Notes under the pieces: generated by a model
Told to the model about the DNA's origin: nothing
The model's database searches: none
The model's input: the letters and a program-made list of their open reading frames with translations, nothing else
Position numbers and translations under genes: made by a program
Part shown: positions 1 through 7,524 of the stretch, in pieces
How positions within the stretch are numbered: the stretch's first letter is position 1
Layout of the letters: each line of letters begins with the position of its first letter
From: an uncultured Propionibacteriaceae bacterium
GTDB taxonomy: Bacteria > Actinomycetota > Actinomycetes > Propionibacteriales > Propionibacteriaceae
Length of the DNA: 64,000 nt
Direction: 5' to 3'
Assembly (NCBI GenBank): GCA_938046585.1
Contig: CALIWR010000023.1
Coordinates: 10,946-74,945 of the forward strand

Positions 1-1205
1 GGGAACCTGCCGATCTGATCGACCAGCTACTCGCCGCCGACGAGGCGCGGCGGGCGGCGATCGGCGGCCACGAGACGCTGCGGGCCGAGCAGAAGGACGT
101 CAGCGGCCAGATTCCCAAGGCCTCCGGTGAGCAGCGGCAACAGTTGCTGGCCCGGACCAAGGATCTGGCGGCCGCGGTCCGCCAGGCCGACCAGGCCCGG
201 GAGCAGGCCGAGGCCCGTTTCACCGAATTGCTGCGGCTGCTGCCGAACCCGGTCTTCGACGACGTACCCCTCGGCGGGGAAGACGACTTCGTGGTACGCG
301 AAACAGTGGGCCAGCCCCGCGATTTCGCCGCTGAGGGCTTTGCCCCCCGCGACCATCTCGACCTAGGCCAGCTGCTGGGCGCGATCGACCTGGAACGAGG
401 CACCAAGATCTCTGGATCCCGTTTCTACGTGCTGACCGGGCAGGGAGCCCTGCTGGAACTGGCGCTGGTGCAGCTGGCGATCGCGAAGGCCACTGAATGG
501 GGCTTCACCCCGATCTTGCCGCCGGCGCTGGTGAAGCCGTCAGCGATGGAGGGAACCGGTTTCCTCGGCCAGGCCGCGCAGGACGTCTACCACCTGCCGG
601 CCGACGACCTGTACCTGGTCGGCACCTCGGAGGTGGCGCTGGCCGCGTACCACAGCGACGAGATCCTCGACGGTGCCGCGCTGCCGCTGTCGTACACGGC
701 ATTCTCGCCCTGCTACCGGCGTGAGGCCGGCTCGTACGGCAAAGACACCCGCGGCATCTTCCGGGTGCACTGGTTCGACAAGGTCGAAATGTTCGTCTAC
801 TGCGCCCCCGAGGACGCCCACGCCCAGCACCAGCGGCTGCTCGGCTACGAGAAGGACTTCCTGTCTCTGTTGGGGATCCCATTCCAGGTATTGGAGGTGG
901 CGGCCGGTGACCTGGGGCTGAGCGCGGCCCGCAAATACGACTGCTACGGCTGGTTCCCCAGCCAGGGCCGCTACCGGGAGGTGACCTCGACCTCGAACTG
1001 CACCGAGTTCCAGTCTCGCCGGCTCAACACCCGCGCCCGGTACCCGTCCGGGGTAGGGCCGGTCGCTACCCTCAACGGCACCCTGTGCGCGATGACCCGG
1101 ATCATCGTGGCCCTGCTGGAAAACCACCAGCAGCCTGACGGTTCGGTGGTGCTGCCTCAGGCGCTTCGCCCGTACCTGGGCCGTGACCGGCTGCTGCCGC
1201 TGTGA
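1..1205 (+). CDS. serS: Serine--tRNA ligase, 5' end outside window
   Basis: Class II aminoacyl-tRNA synthetase that charges tRNA-Ser with serine in the cytoplasm. The reading frame is open from the first base. The first part (about 80 residues) is the charged, coiled-coil tRNA-binding arm, with stretches such as DEARRAAIGGHETLRAEQKD. The catalytic core follows: motif 2 around FSPCYRREAGSYGKDTRG and motif 3 around NGTLCAMTRIIVALLENHQ. The roughly 400 codons present are nearly the full family length of 420-430 residues, so only a short N-terminus is missing. The stop codon overlaps the GTG of the next gene (GTGA), so the two are probably co-translated. Confidence 0.97.
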   Translation, partial: EPADLIDQLLAADEARRAAIGGHETLRAEQKDVSGQIPKASGEQRQQLLARTKDLAAAVRQADQAREQAEARFTELLRLLPNPVFDDVPLGGEDDFVVRETVGQPRDFAAEGFAPRDHLDLGQLLGAIDLERGTKISGSRFYVLTGQGALLELALVQLAIAKATEWGFTPILPPALVKPSAMEGTGFLGQAAQDVYHLPADDLYLVGTSEVALAAYHSDEILDGAALPLSYTAFSPCYRREAGSYGKDTRGIFRVHWFDKVEMFVYCAPEDAHAQHQRLLGYEKDFLSLLGIPFQVLEVAAGDLGLSAARKYDCYGWFPSQGRYREVTSTSNCTEFQSRRLNTRARYPSGVGPVATLNGTLCAMTRIIVALLENHQQPDGSVVLPQALRPYLGRDRLLPL

Positions 1206-2038
1206 GCGGCACCGACTGGACACCACAGCTGGTCGCAGTGGATGTCGACGGAACCCTCGTCGACGGGTACGGTCGGCTGCCGGATGAGGTACGTCAGGCG
1301 GTCCGGCGGGTAGTGGACGCCGGGGTGCCCGTGGTGCTGGCGACCGGGAGGTCCTGGTTGGCGAGCGAGGGCGTGGTCGACTACCTGGGCTTGCCGCATG
1401 GGCTGCACGTGTGCTCAAACGGGGCGATCGTGGTGGAATCGCCGCCGATGCGGCTGGTACGGGAGGTGACCTTCGACCCGGCCGACGTGATTGACAAGGT
1501 AGTAGAGCATTCCACGGCCCTGATCGCGGTCGAGGAACTCGGCGTCGGCTATCGGGTGAGCGCGGACTTCCCCGAGGGTGAGCTTTTCGGCCAGAGCATG
1601 CCGGAGAGCATCGAGCAGCTCAAGTCCCGGCCGGTGACCCGGGTCGTGGTCCGGGACCCGGACGCGGACGGGCAGGAATTCCTGGAGATGGCGCAGCGGC
1701 TCGGCCTGCACGGGGTGAGTTATTTCATCGGCTGGTCGAACTGGCTGGACATCGCCCCCGAAGGGGTGGACAAGGCTGCCGGGCTGGAATTGGTCTGCGA
1801 GCGGCTCGGCGTCGACCGGTCCGATGTGTTGGCGTTGGGCGATGGCTACAACGACATCGAGATGCTGCAATGGGCTGGTCGCGGCGTCGCCCTCGGCGAT
1901 GCGCTGCCCGAGGTCCAGCAGGCGGCCGATCAGGTCACCGGCCGGTTCGCCGACGGCGGTACCGTCCAGGAACTGGAACGCTGGTTCCCGGTGCCGGTAC
2001 GGCCCGGCGGGGGCGGTGCTGAATCGGCCTGCCGCTAG
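1202..2038 (+). CDS. HAD-superfamily (Cof-type) phosphatase
   Basis: Predicted cytoplasmic Mg-dependent phosphatase of 278 residues, the usual length for Cof-type HAD hydrolases acting on sugar phosphates or cofactors. Motif I is DVDGT with the nucleophile Asp14 and acid/base Asp16. Motif II is the Thr in VVLATGRS. Motif IV is GDGYNDIEML near residue 217. The long segment between them is the Cof-type cap. The GTG start overlaps the serS stop by four bases, so it lies in the serS transcript. The substrate cannot be deduced from sequence. Confidence 0.9.
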   Translation: MSGTDWTPQLVAVDVDGTLVDGYGRLPDEVRQAVRRVVDAGVPVVLATGRSWLASEGVVDYLGLPHGLHVCSNGAIVVESPPMRLVREVTFDPADVIDKVVEHSTALIAVEELGVGYRVSADFPEGELFGQSMPESIEQLKSRPVTRVVVRDPDADGQEFLEMAQRLGLHGVSYFIGWSNWLDIAPEGVDKAAGLELVCERLGVDRSDVLALGDGYNDIEMLQWAGRGVALGDALPEVQQAADQVTGRFADGGTVQELERWFPVPVRPGGGGAESACR

Positions 2039-2078
2039 AGTGGCCGGGGTTCGTCCCCCTACACCCCCAGGAGGTTCC

Positions 2079-3485
2079 ATGTTCCCTCGTGCTGTCACCG
2101 TGCTGGCTACGGCGGCCCTGATCACGCTCGCGGTGGCCGCGCCGGTGCGGGCCCAGACCGGCTGGCGTACGGTTGCCGCCGCCCCGGCCCCCACCAGTAA
2201 TCCGCTCAAGGGCATGATGCCTTTCGCCCCAGACCCCGGCGGTCAACCGCCGGCTGGGCATGGCCTGCCGTACACGATGGAATGGGTCACGTTGCCGCTG
2301 GACCGGATCGTCACCGGGCCGGGCCGCTACGACTGGTCGGCGCTGGATTCTTCGCTGGACGCGGTCGCGGCCCGTGGTCATCAGAGCGTGTTGCGCTTCT
2401 ACGTCGACTACCCCGGCCGGGACAGTGGCCTGCCAGATTATCTCACCGCCCGCAACTTGGTGCGGGTTCGCCACTACCGGGTACCCAACAACGAGAACGG
2501 GGCTTCGGTCGCGCCCGACTACGACGACCCCGACATGATGTCGATGCTGACCGGCTTCGTCTCTGCCCTCGGGAAGCGGTATGACGGCGATGCCCGGGTC
2601 GGCTACATCACCCAGGGCCTGGTTGGTTTCTGGGGCGAGTCGCACACCTACCCGTACAACGGGCACCGCTCTGCGGAGAACCCGAAGGGTGAGAACTGGA
2701 TGCCTTCGCCGGCGAACCAGGCGGCGCTGGTGAGAGCCTGGGACCAGGCTTTTGCCACTACCCCCACGCAGGTGCGCTACCCCTCGGCTGCGAGCCGGGG
2801 CCAGGCTGTCGGCTACCACGATGATTCTTTCGCTTTCGCGACCCTGCCTGGTGCCGAGTGGCACTTCTGGAGCCTGATGCAGAAGGAGGGTACGACCGAG
2901 TCGTGGCGGACCCAGCCCACCGGCGGTGAAATCTACCCGCAGATCCAGTCTTGCGTATTCAATGTGCCACAGAACTGCCAGCAGGCCGTGGGCCAGGCCG
3001 CGCAGGATATCGACGCTGCGGTGGCGACCACCCACGTGACCTGGCTAGTTAACCACGGCGCTTACGAGGCTGGCCTGACCGGCCCGGCGCGCGACCATGC
3101 CTTGCAGGTCAGCGCCCGGATGGGTTACCAGTTCGCGGTACCGCGCTGGCGCTATGACCAGGATTCGGGGGCGCTGACTGTCGAGGTGACCAATACTGGC
3201 GTTGCCCCCTTCGCGTACAACTGGCAGGTGGAGGCGGTTGCCGTGGCCGCGAATGGAGCCACGCTCGGCTCGGCCCGGCTCAATGGCGACCTGCGCCGGG
3301 CGGTGCCGGGGGAGCAGGCCACCACCGCCTTCACCGGCACCCTGCCGATTCCGGCGCAGGGGACCACCAGGATCCTCTTCCGGGCCGTTAACCCGCTTCC
3401 TACCGGGGCGCCGCTGCGTTTCGCCAGCGCTGGCCAGGACACCACCCGTACCGGGTATCTCACCTTGGGGTCGGTGACCCGCTGA
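2079..3485 (+). CDS. Secreted DUF4832-family protein
   Basis: Exported protein of 468 residues. The start is set by the ribosome site CCAGGAGG just before ATG. A Sec signal peptide occupies about residues 1-27 (hydrophobic ATAALITLAVAAPVRAQ, cleavage after A-x-A-like residues). The mature part reads like the DUF4874/DUF4832 pair: SNPLKGMMPF, a TIM-barrel-like region with VLRFYVDYPG and GLVGFWGESHTYP, and a beta-sandwich C-terminus near LTVEVTNTGVAPFAYNW. These families resemble glycoside hydrolases, but no activity is established that I can name. It stands alone, with a terminator-like hairpin after it. Confidence 0.75.
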   Translation: MFPRAVTVLATAALITLAVAAPVRAQTGWRTVAAAPAPTSNPLKGMMPFAPDPGGQPPAGHGLPYTMEWVTLPLDRIVTGPGRYDWSALDSSLDAVAARGHQSVLRFYVDYPGRDSGLPDYLTARNLVRVRHYRVPNNENGASVAPDYDDPDMMSMLTGFVSALGKRYDGDARVGYITQGLVGFWGESHTYPYNGHRSAENPKGENWMPSPANQAALVRAWDQAFATTPTQVRYPSAASRGQAVGYHDDSFAFATLPGAEWHFWSLMQKEGTTESWRTQPTGGEIYPQIQSCVFNVPQNCQQAVGQAAQDIDAAVATTHVTWLVNHGAYEAGLTGPARDHALQVSARMGYQFAVPRWRYDQDSGALTVEVTNTGVAPFAYNWQVEAVAVAANGATLGSARLNGDLRRAVPGEQATTAFTGTLPIPAQGTTRILFRAVNPLPTGAPLRFASAGQDTTRTGYLTLGSVTR

Positions 3486-3542
3486 TGGAGGCCGGCGCAG
3501 CGCCGGTACGTGGCCGCGGCAGCTTTGTGGCCGGTAACCAGA

Positions 3543-3578
3543 ACCACGCAGCCCCTCAGATGTCGGGGCTGCGGTGGT
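3543..3578. terminator. Bidirectional hairpin between DUF4832 gene and bioB
   Basis: Left arm ACCACGCAGCCCC (3543-3555) pairs with the segment 3565-3578 with one bulged base. The loop is nine bases. It lies between the ends of two convergent genes, so it probably terminates both. No strong U-tract, as usual for actinobacteria. Confidence 0.6.
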
Positions 3579-3584
3579 GGTGAA

Positions 3585-4730
3585 TTAGGCGTTAGCCGGT
3601 TGCTTGGTGCCGGCGCCCCGGCGGCGGATCCGGGGGCCGTGCTGGGAGGGGCAGTCCCCGGCCCCGGCATGGTCGCAGCCGCTGCAGCCAGCGCTGCTGC
3701 CGCAACCACCGGCGGCGAAGCTGACAGCCGCCGGGCGCTCGATCACCGGCGGGCTAACGTGGCCTTCCACGACGAAACCGGAGTCGGCGATCATCGCCAG
3801 GTCTGCCGCCCCGGCTTGGCCCTCCGAGGTGAGGTAGTCGCCAAGGAAGATCGAATTGCACAGTTCCAGCGCCAGCGGCTGGAGGCTGCGCAGGTGGTGT
3901 TCGCGGCCCGCGGCCGCCCGTACCTCGGTGTCCGGATGGACCAGCCGAACCATCGACAGGATCCGCAGGCAGGTGAGCGGCGTCAGCCCCTGCGCACCGG
4001 CCAGCGGGGTCCCCTCGAAAGGGAGCAGGAAGTTGACGGGGACCGAGGTGACGCCCAGGTCCCGCAGCGCGAAGGTCACCGCCACCAGCTCCTCGGGGGA
4101 TTCGCCCATGCCGGCGATCAGCCCACAGCAGGCTGAAAGCCCGCCGGCCGTGGCCGCCTGCACCGTACGTACCCGGTCGGCATAGGTGTGGGTAGTGCAG
4201 ATCTGCGGGTAGGCCGATTCGGCGGTGTTGAGGTTGTGGTTGTACCGGGTCACGCCCGACTCGGCCAACTGCCGTGCCTTGGCGTCGTCGACGAAACCGA
4301 GGCAGGCGCAGACTGTGAGGTCTGGGTGGTTGCGGTGGATGCCTTCCACGATCTCGGCGACCTGGGCCACCTCCCGTTTCGACGGTCCCCGACCCGAGGC
4401 GACCAGGCAGACCGTCGAGGCGCCGGCTTGTACCCCGGCCTGAACCTGGGCGTCAACCTCGTCTGGTCGCAACCAGCTGTAGCGCAGGATCGGCGCGTCC
4501 GACCCCATCGCCTGCGAGCAGTAGCTGCAGTTCTCCGGGCACATCCCGGACTTCAGGTTGACCAGGTAGTTCAGTTTCACGGTGACGCCGAAGAAGCGTC
4601 GCCGGACCCGGCCGGCGGCGGCCACCAAGGCCATCACCTCGCTGTCGGGTACGGCGAGGACCTGGAGCGCCTGCTCCTGGCTGATCGACTCGCCACGCAG
4701 ACCGGGCTCCACCAACTCTTCCAGATTCAT
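3585..4730 (-). CDS. bioB: Biotin synthase with Cys-rich C-terminal tail
   Basis: Radical-SAM enzyme that inserts sulfur into dethiobiotin in the last step of biotin synthesis. The SAM-cluster motif is CPENCSYC (C-x3-C-x2-C) in LNYLVNLKSGMCPENC, which resembles the Bacillus type more than the mycobacterial type. YNHNLNTA and the C-terminal SIFLGDYLTSEGQ are also family signatures. The chosen ATG has GAGGGG seven bases upstream (381 residues). An in-frame ATG at 4799 lies seven bases after TAGATT and could be a leaderless start giving 404 residues. The C-terminus carries an unusual cluster of cysteines (GGCGSSAGCSGCDHAGAGDC) before the RRRGAGT tail. Divergent from a TetR gene with an operator-like palindrome between. 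Confidence 0.93.
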   Translation of the reverse strand: MNLEELVEPGLRGESISQEQALQVLAVPDSEVMALVAAAGRVRRRFFGVTVKLNYLVNLKSGMCPENCSYCSQAMGSDAPILRYSWLRPDEVDAQVQAGVQAGASTVCLVASGRGPSKREVAQVAEIVEGIHRNHPDLTVCACLGFVDDAKARQLAESGVTRYNHNLNTAESAYPQICTTHTYADRVRTVQAATAGGLSACCGLIAGMGESPEELVAVTFALRDLGVTSVPVNFLLPFEGTPLAGAQGLTPLTCLRILSMVRLVHPDTEVRAAAGREHHLRSLQPLALELCNSIFLGDYLTSEGQAGAADLAMIADSGFVVEGHVSPPVIERPAAVSFAAGGCGSSAGCSGCDHAGAGDCPSQHGPRIRRRGAGTKQPANA

Positions 4731-4821
4731 CGCGATCCCCTCGTGATCGGGTACGCCGGCGGTCCCTTGCCGGCCCGCCGGGACAGCTGTGTCGGACATG
4801 GCGGCGAATCTACCACGCGAA

Positions 4822-4836
4822 CTGAACAAAGTTCAG
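4822..4836. promoter_or_regulatory. Palindromic operator, BioQ-like
   Basis: Perfect inverted repeat CTGAAC-AAA-GTTCAG in the bioB/tetR intergenic region. It closely resembles the BioQ consensus I recall from Corynebacterium (TGAAC-N3-GTTAC). It overlaps where the -35 of the candidate leaderless bioB promoter (TAGATT at 4807-4812) would lie, so binding there would repress bioB. A partial half site (GTTCA) follows at about 4852. Confidence 0.65.
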
Positions 4837-4870
4837 ATATCAGGATAGACTGTTCAATGACGGGAGTGGA

Positions 4871-4876
4871 TAGCAT
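4871..4876 (+). promoter_or_regulatory. -10 box of the tetR (bioQ-like) gene, leaderless type
   Basis: TAGCAT lies six bases before the ATG at 4883, the spacing typical of leaderless actinobacterial transcripts. No ribosome-binding site is present before the start, which supports a leaderless mRNA. No convincing -35. Confidence 0.45.
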
Positions 4877-4882
4877 GCCCTC

Positions 4883-5464
4883 ATGGCGCTGACCCGACAG
4901 CAGATCCTGCTGGCCGCGCTCGGGATCCTCGACGAGTACGGGCTGGCTGACCTCAGCATGAGGCGCCTGTCGACGACTCTCGGAGTGCAGGCCGGGGCGT
5001 TGTACCACCATTTCCCCGACAAGCAGACCCTATTGGCCGGGCTGGCCGATCTGATCCTCGCCGAGGTGAGCGAGCCGCTGGGCACCTGGCGCCCGGCCGT
5101 TGAGGCCTGGGCCGGCGACATCCGACGGGTCCTCCTCTCCCACCGGGACTCAGCTGAGCTGGTCTCTACCTCCCGCGGCTTTCAGCTCAGCCGTCACGAC
5201 GTCAGCCGGTACCCCGCCACCCTGTTCGCGGCGGCCGGTCTGTCGCCGGTGGAGGCCGTAGTCGCGGCCTCCACCTGCCTGCATTTCATCCTCGGCCACG
5301 TCTTCGAGGAACAGGCCCGGCGGGAATGGGAACGTCTCGGCCGTACTGACGAGTCAACGGGGCCAGACTCTATGAACCATCTCGGCGACGAATCGTTCGC
5401 GGTGGGGATCGCGTTGCTGTTGGACGGAGTCGCCGCCCGGATCGAAGCCCCAGCTGGCCGCTGA
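4883..5464 (+). CDS. bioQ: TetR-family regulator, probable BioQ
   Basis: DNA-binding repressor of 193 residues. The N-terminal helix-turn-helix covers about residues 10-50, with MRRLSTTLGVQAGALYHHF as the recognition part. The C-terminal two-thirds is helical, of the TetR_C type, with EAVVAASTCLHFILGHVFEE. It is divergent from bioB, with a perfect 15-base palindrome between them that resembles the actinobacterial BioQ operator. BioQ is a TetR-family repressor of biotin genes in corynebacteria and mycobacteria, so regulation of bioB and of itself is the best reading. The symbol rests on context and operator, not on an alignment. Confidence 0.75.
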   Translation: MALTRQQILLAALGILDEYGLADLSMRRLSTTLGVQAGALYHHFPDKQTLLAGLADLILAEVSEPLGTWRPAVEAWAGDIRRVLLSHRDSAELVSTSRGFQLSRHDVSRYPATLFAAAGLSPVEAVVAASTCLHFILGHVFEEQARREWERLGRTDESTGPDSMNHLGDESFAVGIALLLDGVAARIEAPAGR

Positions 5465-5634
5465 ATACCCCGTCTGGACGACGAGCACCGAGAAACGGCT
5501 GGCTTCACCGTGATCTGGAGGGCCTTCTTCGGTGTGAGGAGGAAGGCGTGCGCGAGCGTATCGCGCGTCTTCGACTCTCGGCGTGAGGAGCAAGGCGGCC
5601 GATCCTCGCGGATGCGAGGGCGATCTAACCAATA

Positions 5635-5667
5635 CGACGCCCCCGTTTCAGAGAAACGGGGGCGTCG
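5635..5667. terminator. Strong hairpin after wbl gene
   Basis: Fourteen-base perfect inverted repeat: arm CGACGCCCCCGTTT at 5635-5648, five-base loop, complementary arm at 5654-5667. It sits just past the 3' end of the minus-strand WhiB-HTH gene and also downstream of the plus-strand tetR gene, so it may serve both. Confidence 0.8.
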
Positions 5668-5683
5668 ACGGCGGGGGTGAGCG

Positions 5684-6238
5684 TCAGGCGGCGCGACGGG
5701 TCTGCAAGGTACGGCGGATCACCTGTGCGTACACCGCCAGGACCCGCTCCATGGATGGGGGGACCATCTTCAACGTGGTCTCGGCCTCGCTGTTGCGGGC
5801 TTTACGAAGGTGGCGTTTGACCGTCGACAGCGAGCAGCCGAGCCGCTGGGCGATGGTCTCCAAGCTCTCGTGGGGGTTCGCTGCGCGCAGCCGAAGCACC
5901 TCTTCATGATTTACCTGACGGCCGGAGGCGACCACGCCGGCGAGGGTGTCGAAGTCCTCCGGTGCGACGCTGATCCGCAACTCGGTACGCATTTCTTGGC
6001 GTTGGCGCTGGGTGGTGCCGGCCACGAAGCCGCTGACATCATGCTTGACGACCGCGTCGTACAGGCAGCGGGCCAACAGCGGGCAGGAGGCGCAGGTGGT
6101 GGTGGCCTCGGAGACCAGTCGGGCCTGGGTCCGGCGGACTTCACGGGAGGCCCCGGCCGGCAGGCCCTCTTCGAGCAGCGGGTGCTGGAAGATGTCGGTG
6201 GCATTGACACAGGCGGGTAGAGCGCTGGTGGTCTTCAC
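5684..6238 (-). CDS. WhiB-like protein fused to a C-terminal helix-turn-helix
   Basis: Predicted Fe-S transcription factor of 184 residues, about twice the usual WhiB length. The GTG start has GGAGGG upstream at good spacing. The Wbl domain has four cysteines, C10, C49, C52 and C58 (CASCPLLARC), which in the family bind a 4Fe-4S cluster. The usual G-V/I-W-G-G turn appears as SGFVAGTTQRQR, so it is degenerate. Residues 119-148 (LETIAQRLGCSLSTVKRHLRKAR, split here as LETIAQRLG and STVKRHLRKAR) form a sigma4/LuxR-like HTH, absent from ordinary WhiB proteins. It is monocistronic with a strong terminator. Targets are unknown. Confidence 0.8.
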   Translation of the reverse strand: MKTTSALPACVNATDIFQHPLLEEGLPAGASREVRRTQARLVSEATTTCASCPLLARCLYDAVVKHDVSGFVAGTTQRQRQEMRTELRISVAPEDFDTLAGVVASGRQVNHEEVLRLRAANPHESLETIAQRLGCSLSTVKRHLRKARNSEAETTLKMVPPSMERVLAVYAQVIRRTLQTRRAA

Positions 6239-6559
6239 TGGGGATCCCTCCAAACTGTCTCGGCGGGGGGTTCCCCGCTCGGCTCGAGTCGCTGGTAGGT
6301 CCACTGTCGCAGACGGAATCGGCCTGACAGGGCTCAGAAAGTGAAGGGAACTACCCGACTTGACTGGGTAGCGAAACTAGCCATTTTGAGTATCCCTACC
6401 TATAGCCAGCGGTGGGTCAGGGCGCAGGCCGGAGCCCATGGTGTCGGGGTCTGGGGTCAGTTTGGGTGAGGATCTCTTCATCAACCGCCGAGCCTGATCC
6501 GGGCATCCACCAGACTCGCCCCGTCGGCGTCCGGCCGACCCCGCCGACAGGAGCGCCAG

Positions 6560-7498
6560 ATGCCTTTCACCGTGGCCAATGCGGCTTTCGTGACTGAGAG
6601 GGTGGCGGTCGGCGGGGACCTGGAGACTCACGATCCGCAACGGGCTGGACAGCAGCTGGCGGAGCTGGTGGCGGCGGGGATCACTCACATCGTCGACCTG
6701 CGGGCGGAATGGTCAGATCAGGTCTTCGTCGCGCGCCGGGCACCTCAGGTACGGTTCTGGCAGCACCGGGTCGAGGACGCCGGCCAGCGGATCGGGCGGG
6801 ACTGGTTCGATCAATTGCTGTGGTGGGTTGACGACGCCCTCGCTGGCCTGGACGCCAAGGTGTTGCTGCACTGCCATATGGGGATCAACCGGGGCCCTTC
6901 CGCCGGCTACGCGGTGCTGCTAGACCAGGGCTGGGATCCAGTTGAGGCGCTGACCGCGATCCGTACCGCCCGCCCGGTGGCGGCGATTGACTACGCCGAG
7001 GATGCGCTGCTGGCGCACCACCAGCGCCGCCAAGTCGGGATTCGGCAACGCCGCCAAGACCGGGCCCGGGTTACCCGTGACCTGCGGGCCCGGGAAGTGA
7101 CCGGGCCAGCCAGCCGCGGCGCGCACCTGCTGATCCTGAACGCGGCCGAGCTGGCCGATCTGGCCGCCCGGGGGGATGTGGTCTGGTTGCGGGTCGACGA
7201 ACGCGAACCGGTACGGGCTGGCGAGGCGATCCTACTGTGGCGCAGAGATGTCGAGCCGGGGCTGGTCGGGTTGGGGTACGTGATGGCCGACCCGGAGACG
7301 ATCTGGACCCAGCAGGAGCAGCGGGTCCGCAGCGTCCCGGTCGAGTTGCTCCGGTTGTCCGAGCAGCCGCTGGTCCCGGCGACGGTGGTGGCCCAGGCGG
7401 GTCTGTGTCCGGGCCACGGCTGCCAACGGCTTGAGGTGACGCAGTTGGCTAGCCTGGCGCCGTACCTGGCTCTGGCCTCGGTGTCGACGGTGAGCTGA
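6560..7498 (+). CDS. Dual-specificity phosphatase-like domain with C-terminal EVE/PUA-like domain
   Basis: Protein of 312 residues with AGGAG before the ATG. Residues 1-140 match a Cys-based phosphatase: ITHIVDLRAEW, then the signature loop HCHMGINRGPS with the nucleophile Cys105 and Arg111 (C-x5-R). Residues about 180-300 (VVWLRVDEREPVRAGEAI, then GLVGLGYVMADPETIW) look like an EVE/PUA-like barrel, a fold that reads modified bases in other proteins. The fusion is unusual, and the second domain is assigned by pattern only. Possible roles are phosphatase signalling or nucleotide-linked processing; the substrate is unknown. Followed closely by a DUF4921 gene. Confidence 0.65.
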   Translation: MPFTVANAAFVTERVAVGGDLETHDPQRAGQQLAELVAAGITHIVDLRAEWSDQVFVARRAPQVRFWQHRVEDAGQRIGRDWFDQLLWWVDDALAGLDAKVLLHCHMGINRGPSAGYAVLLDQGWDPVEALTAIRTARPVAAIDYAEDALLAHHQRRQVGIRQRRQDRARVTRDLRAREVTGPASRGAHLLILNAAELADLAARGDVVWLRVDEREPVRAGEAILLWRRDVEPGLVGLGYVMADPETIWTQQEQRVRSVPVELLRLSEQPLVPATVVAQAGLCPGHGCQRLEVTQLASLAPYLALASVSTVS

Positions 7499-7524
7499 AC
7501 GCCCGGCGCTACTAGGGTGAGGGG

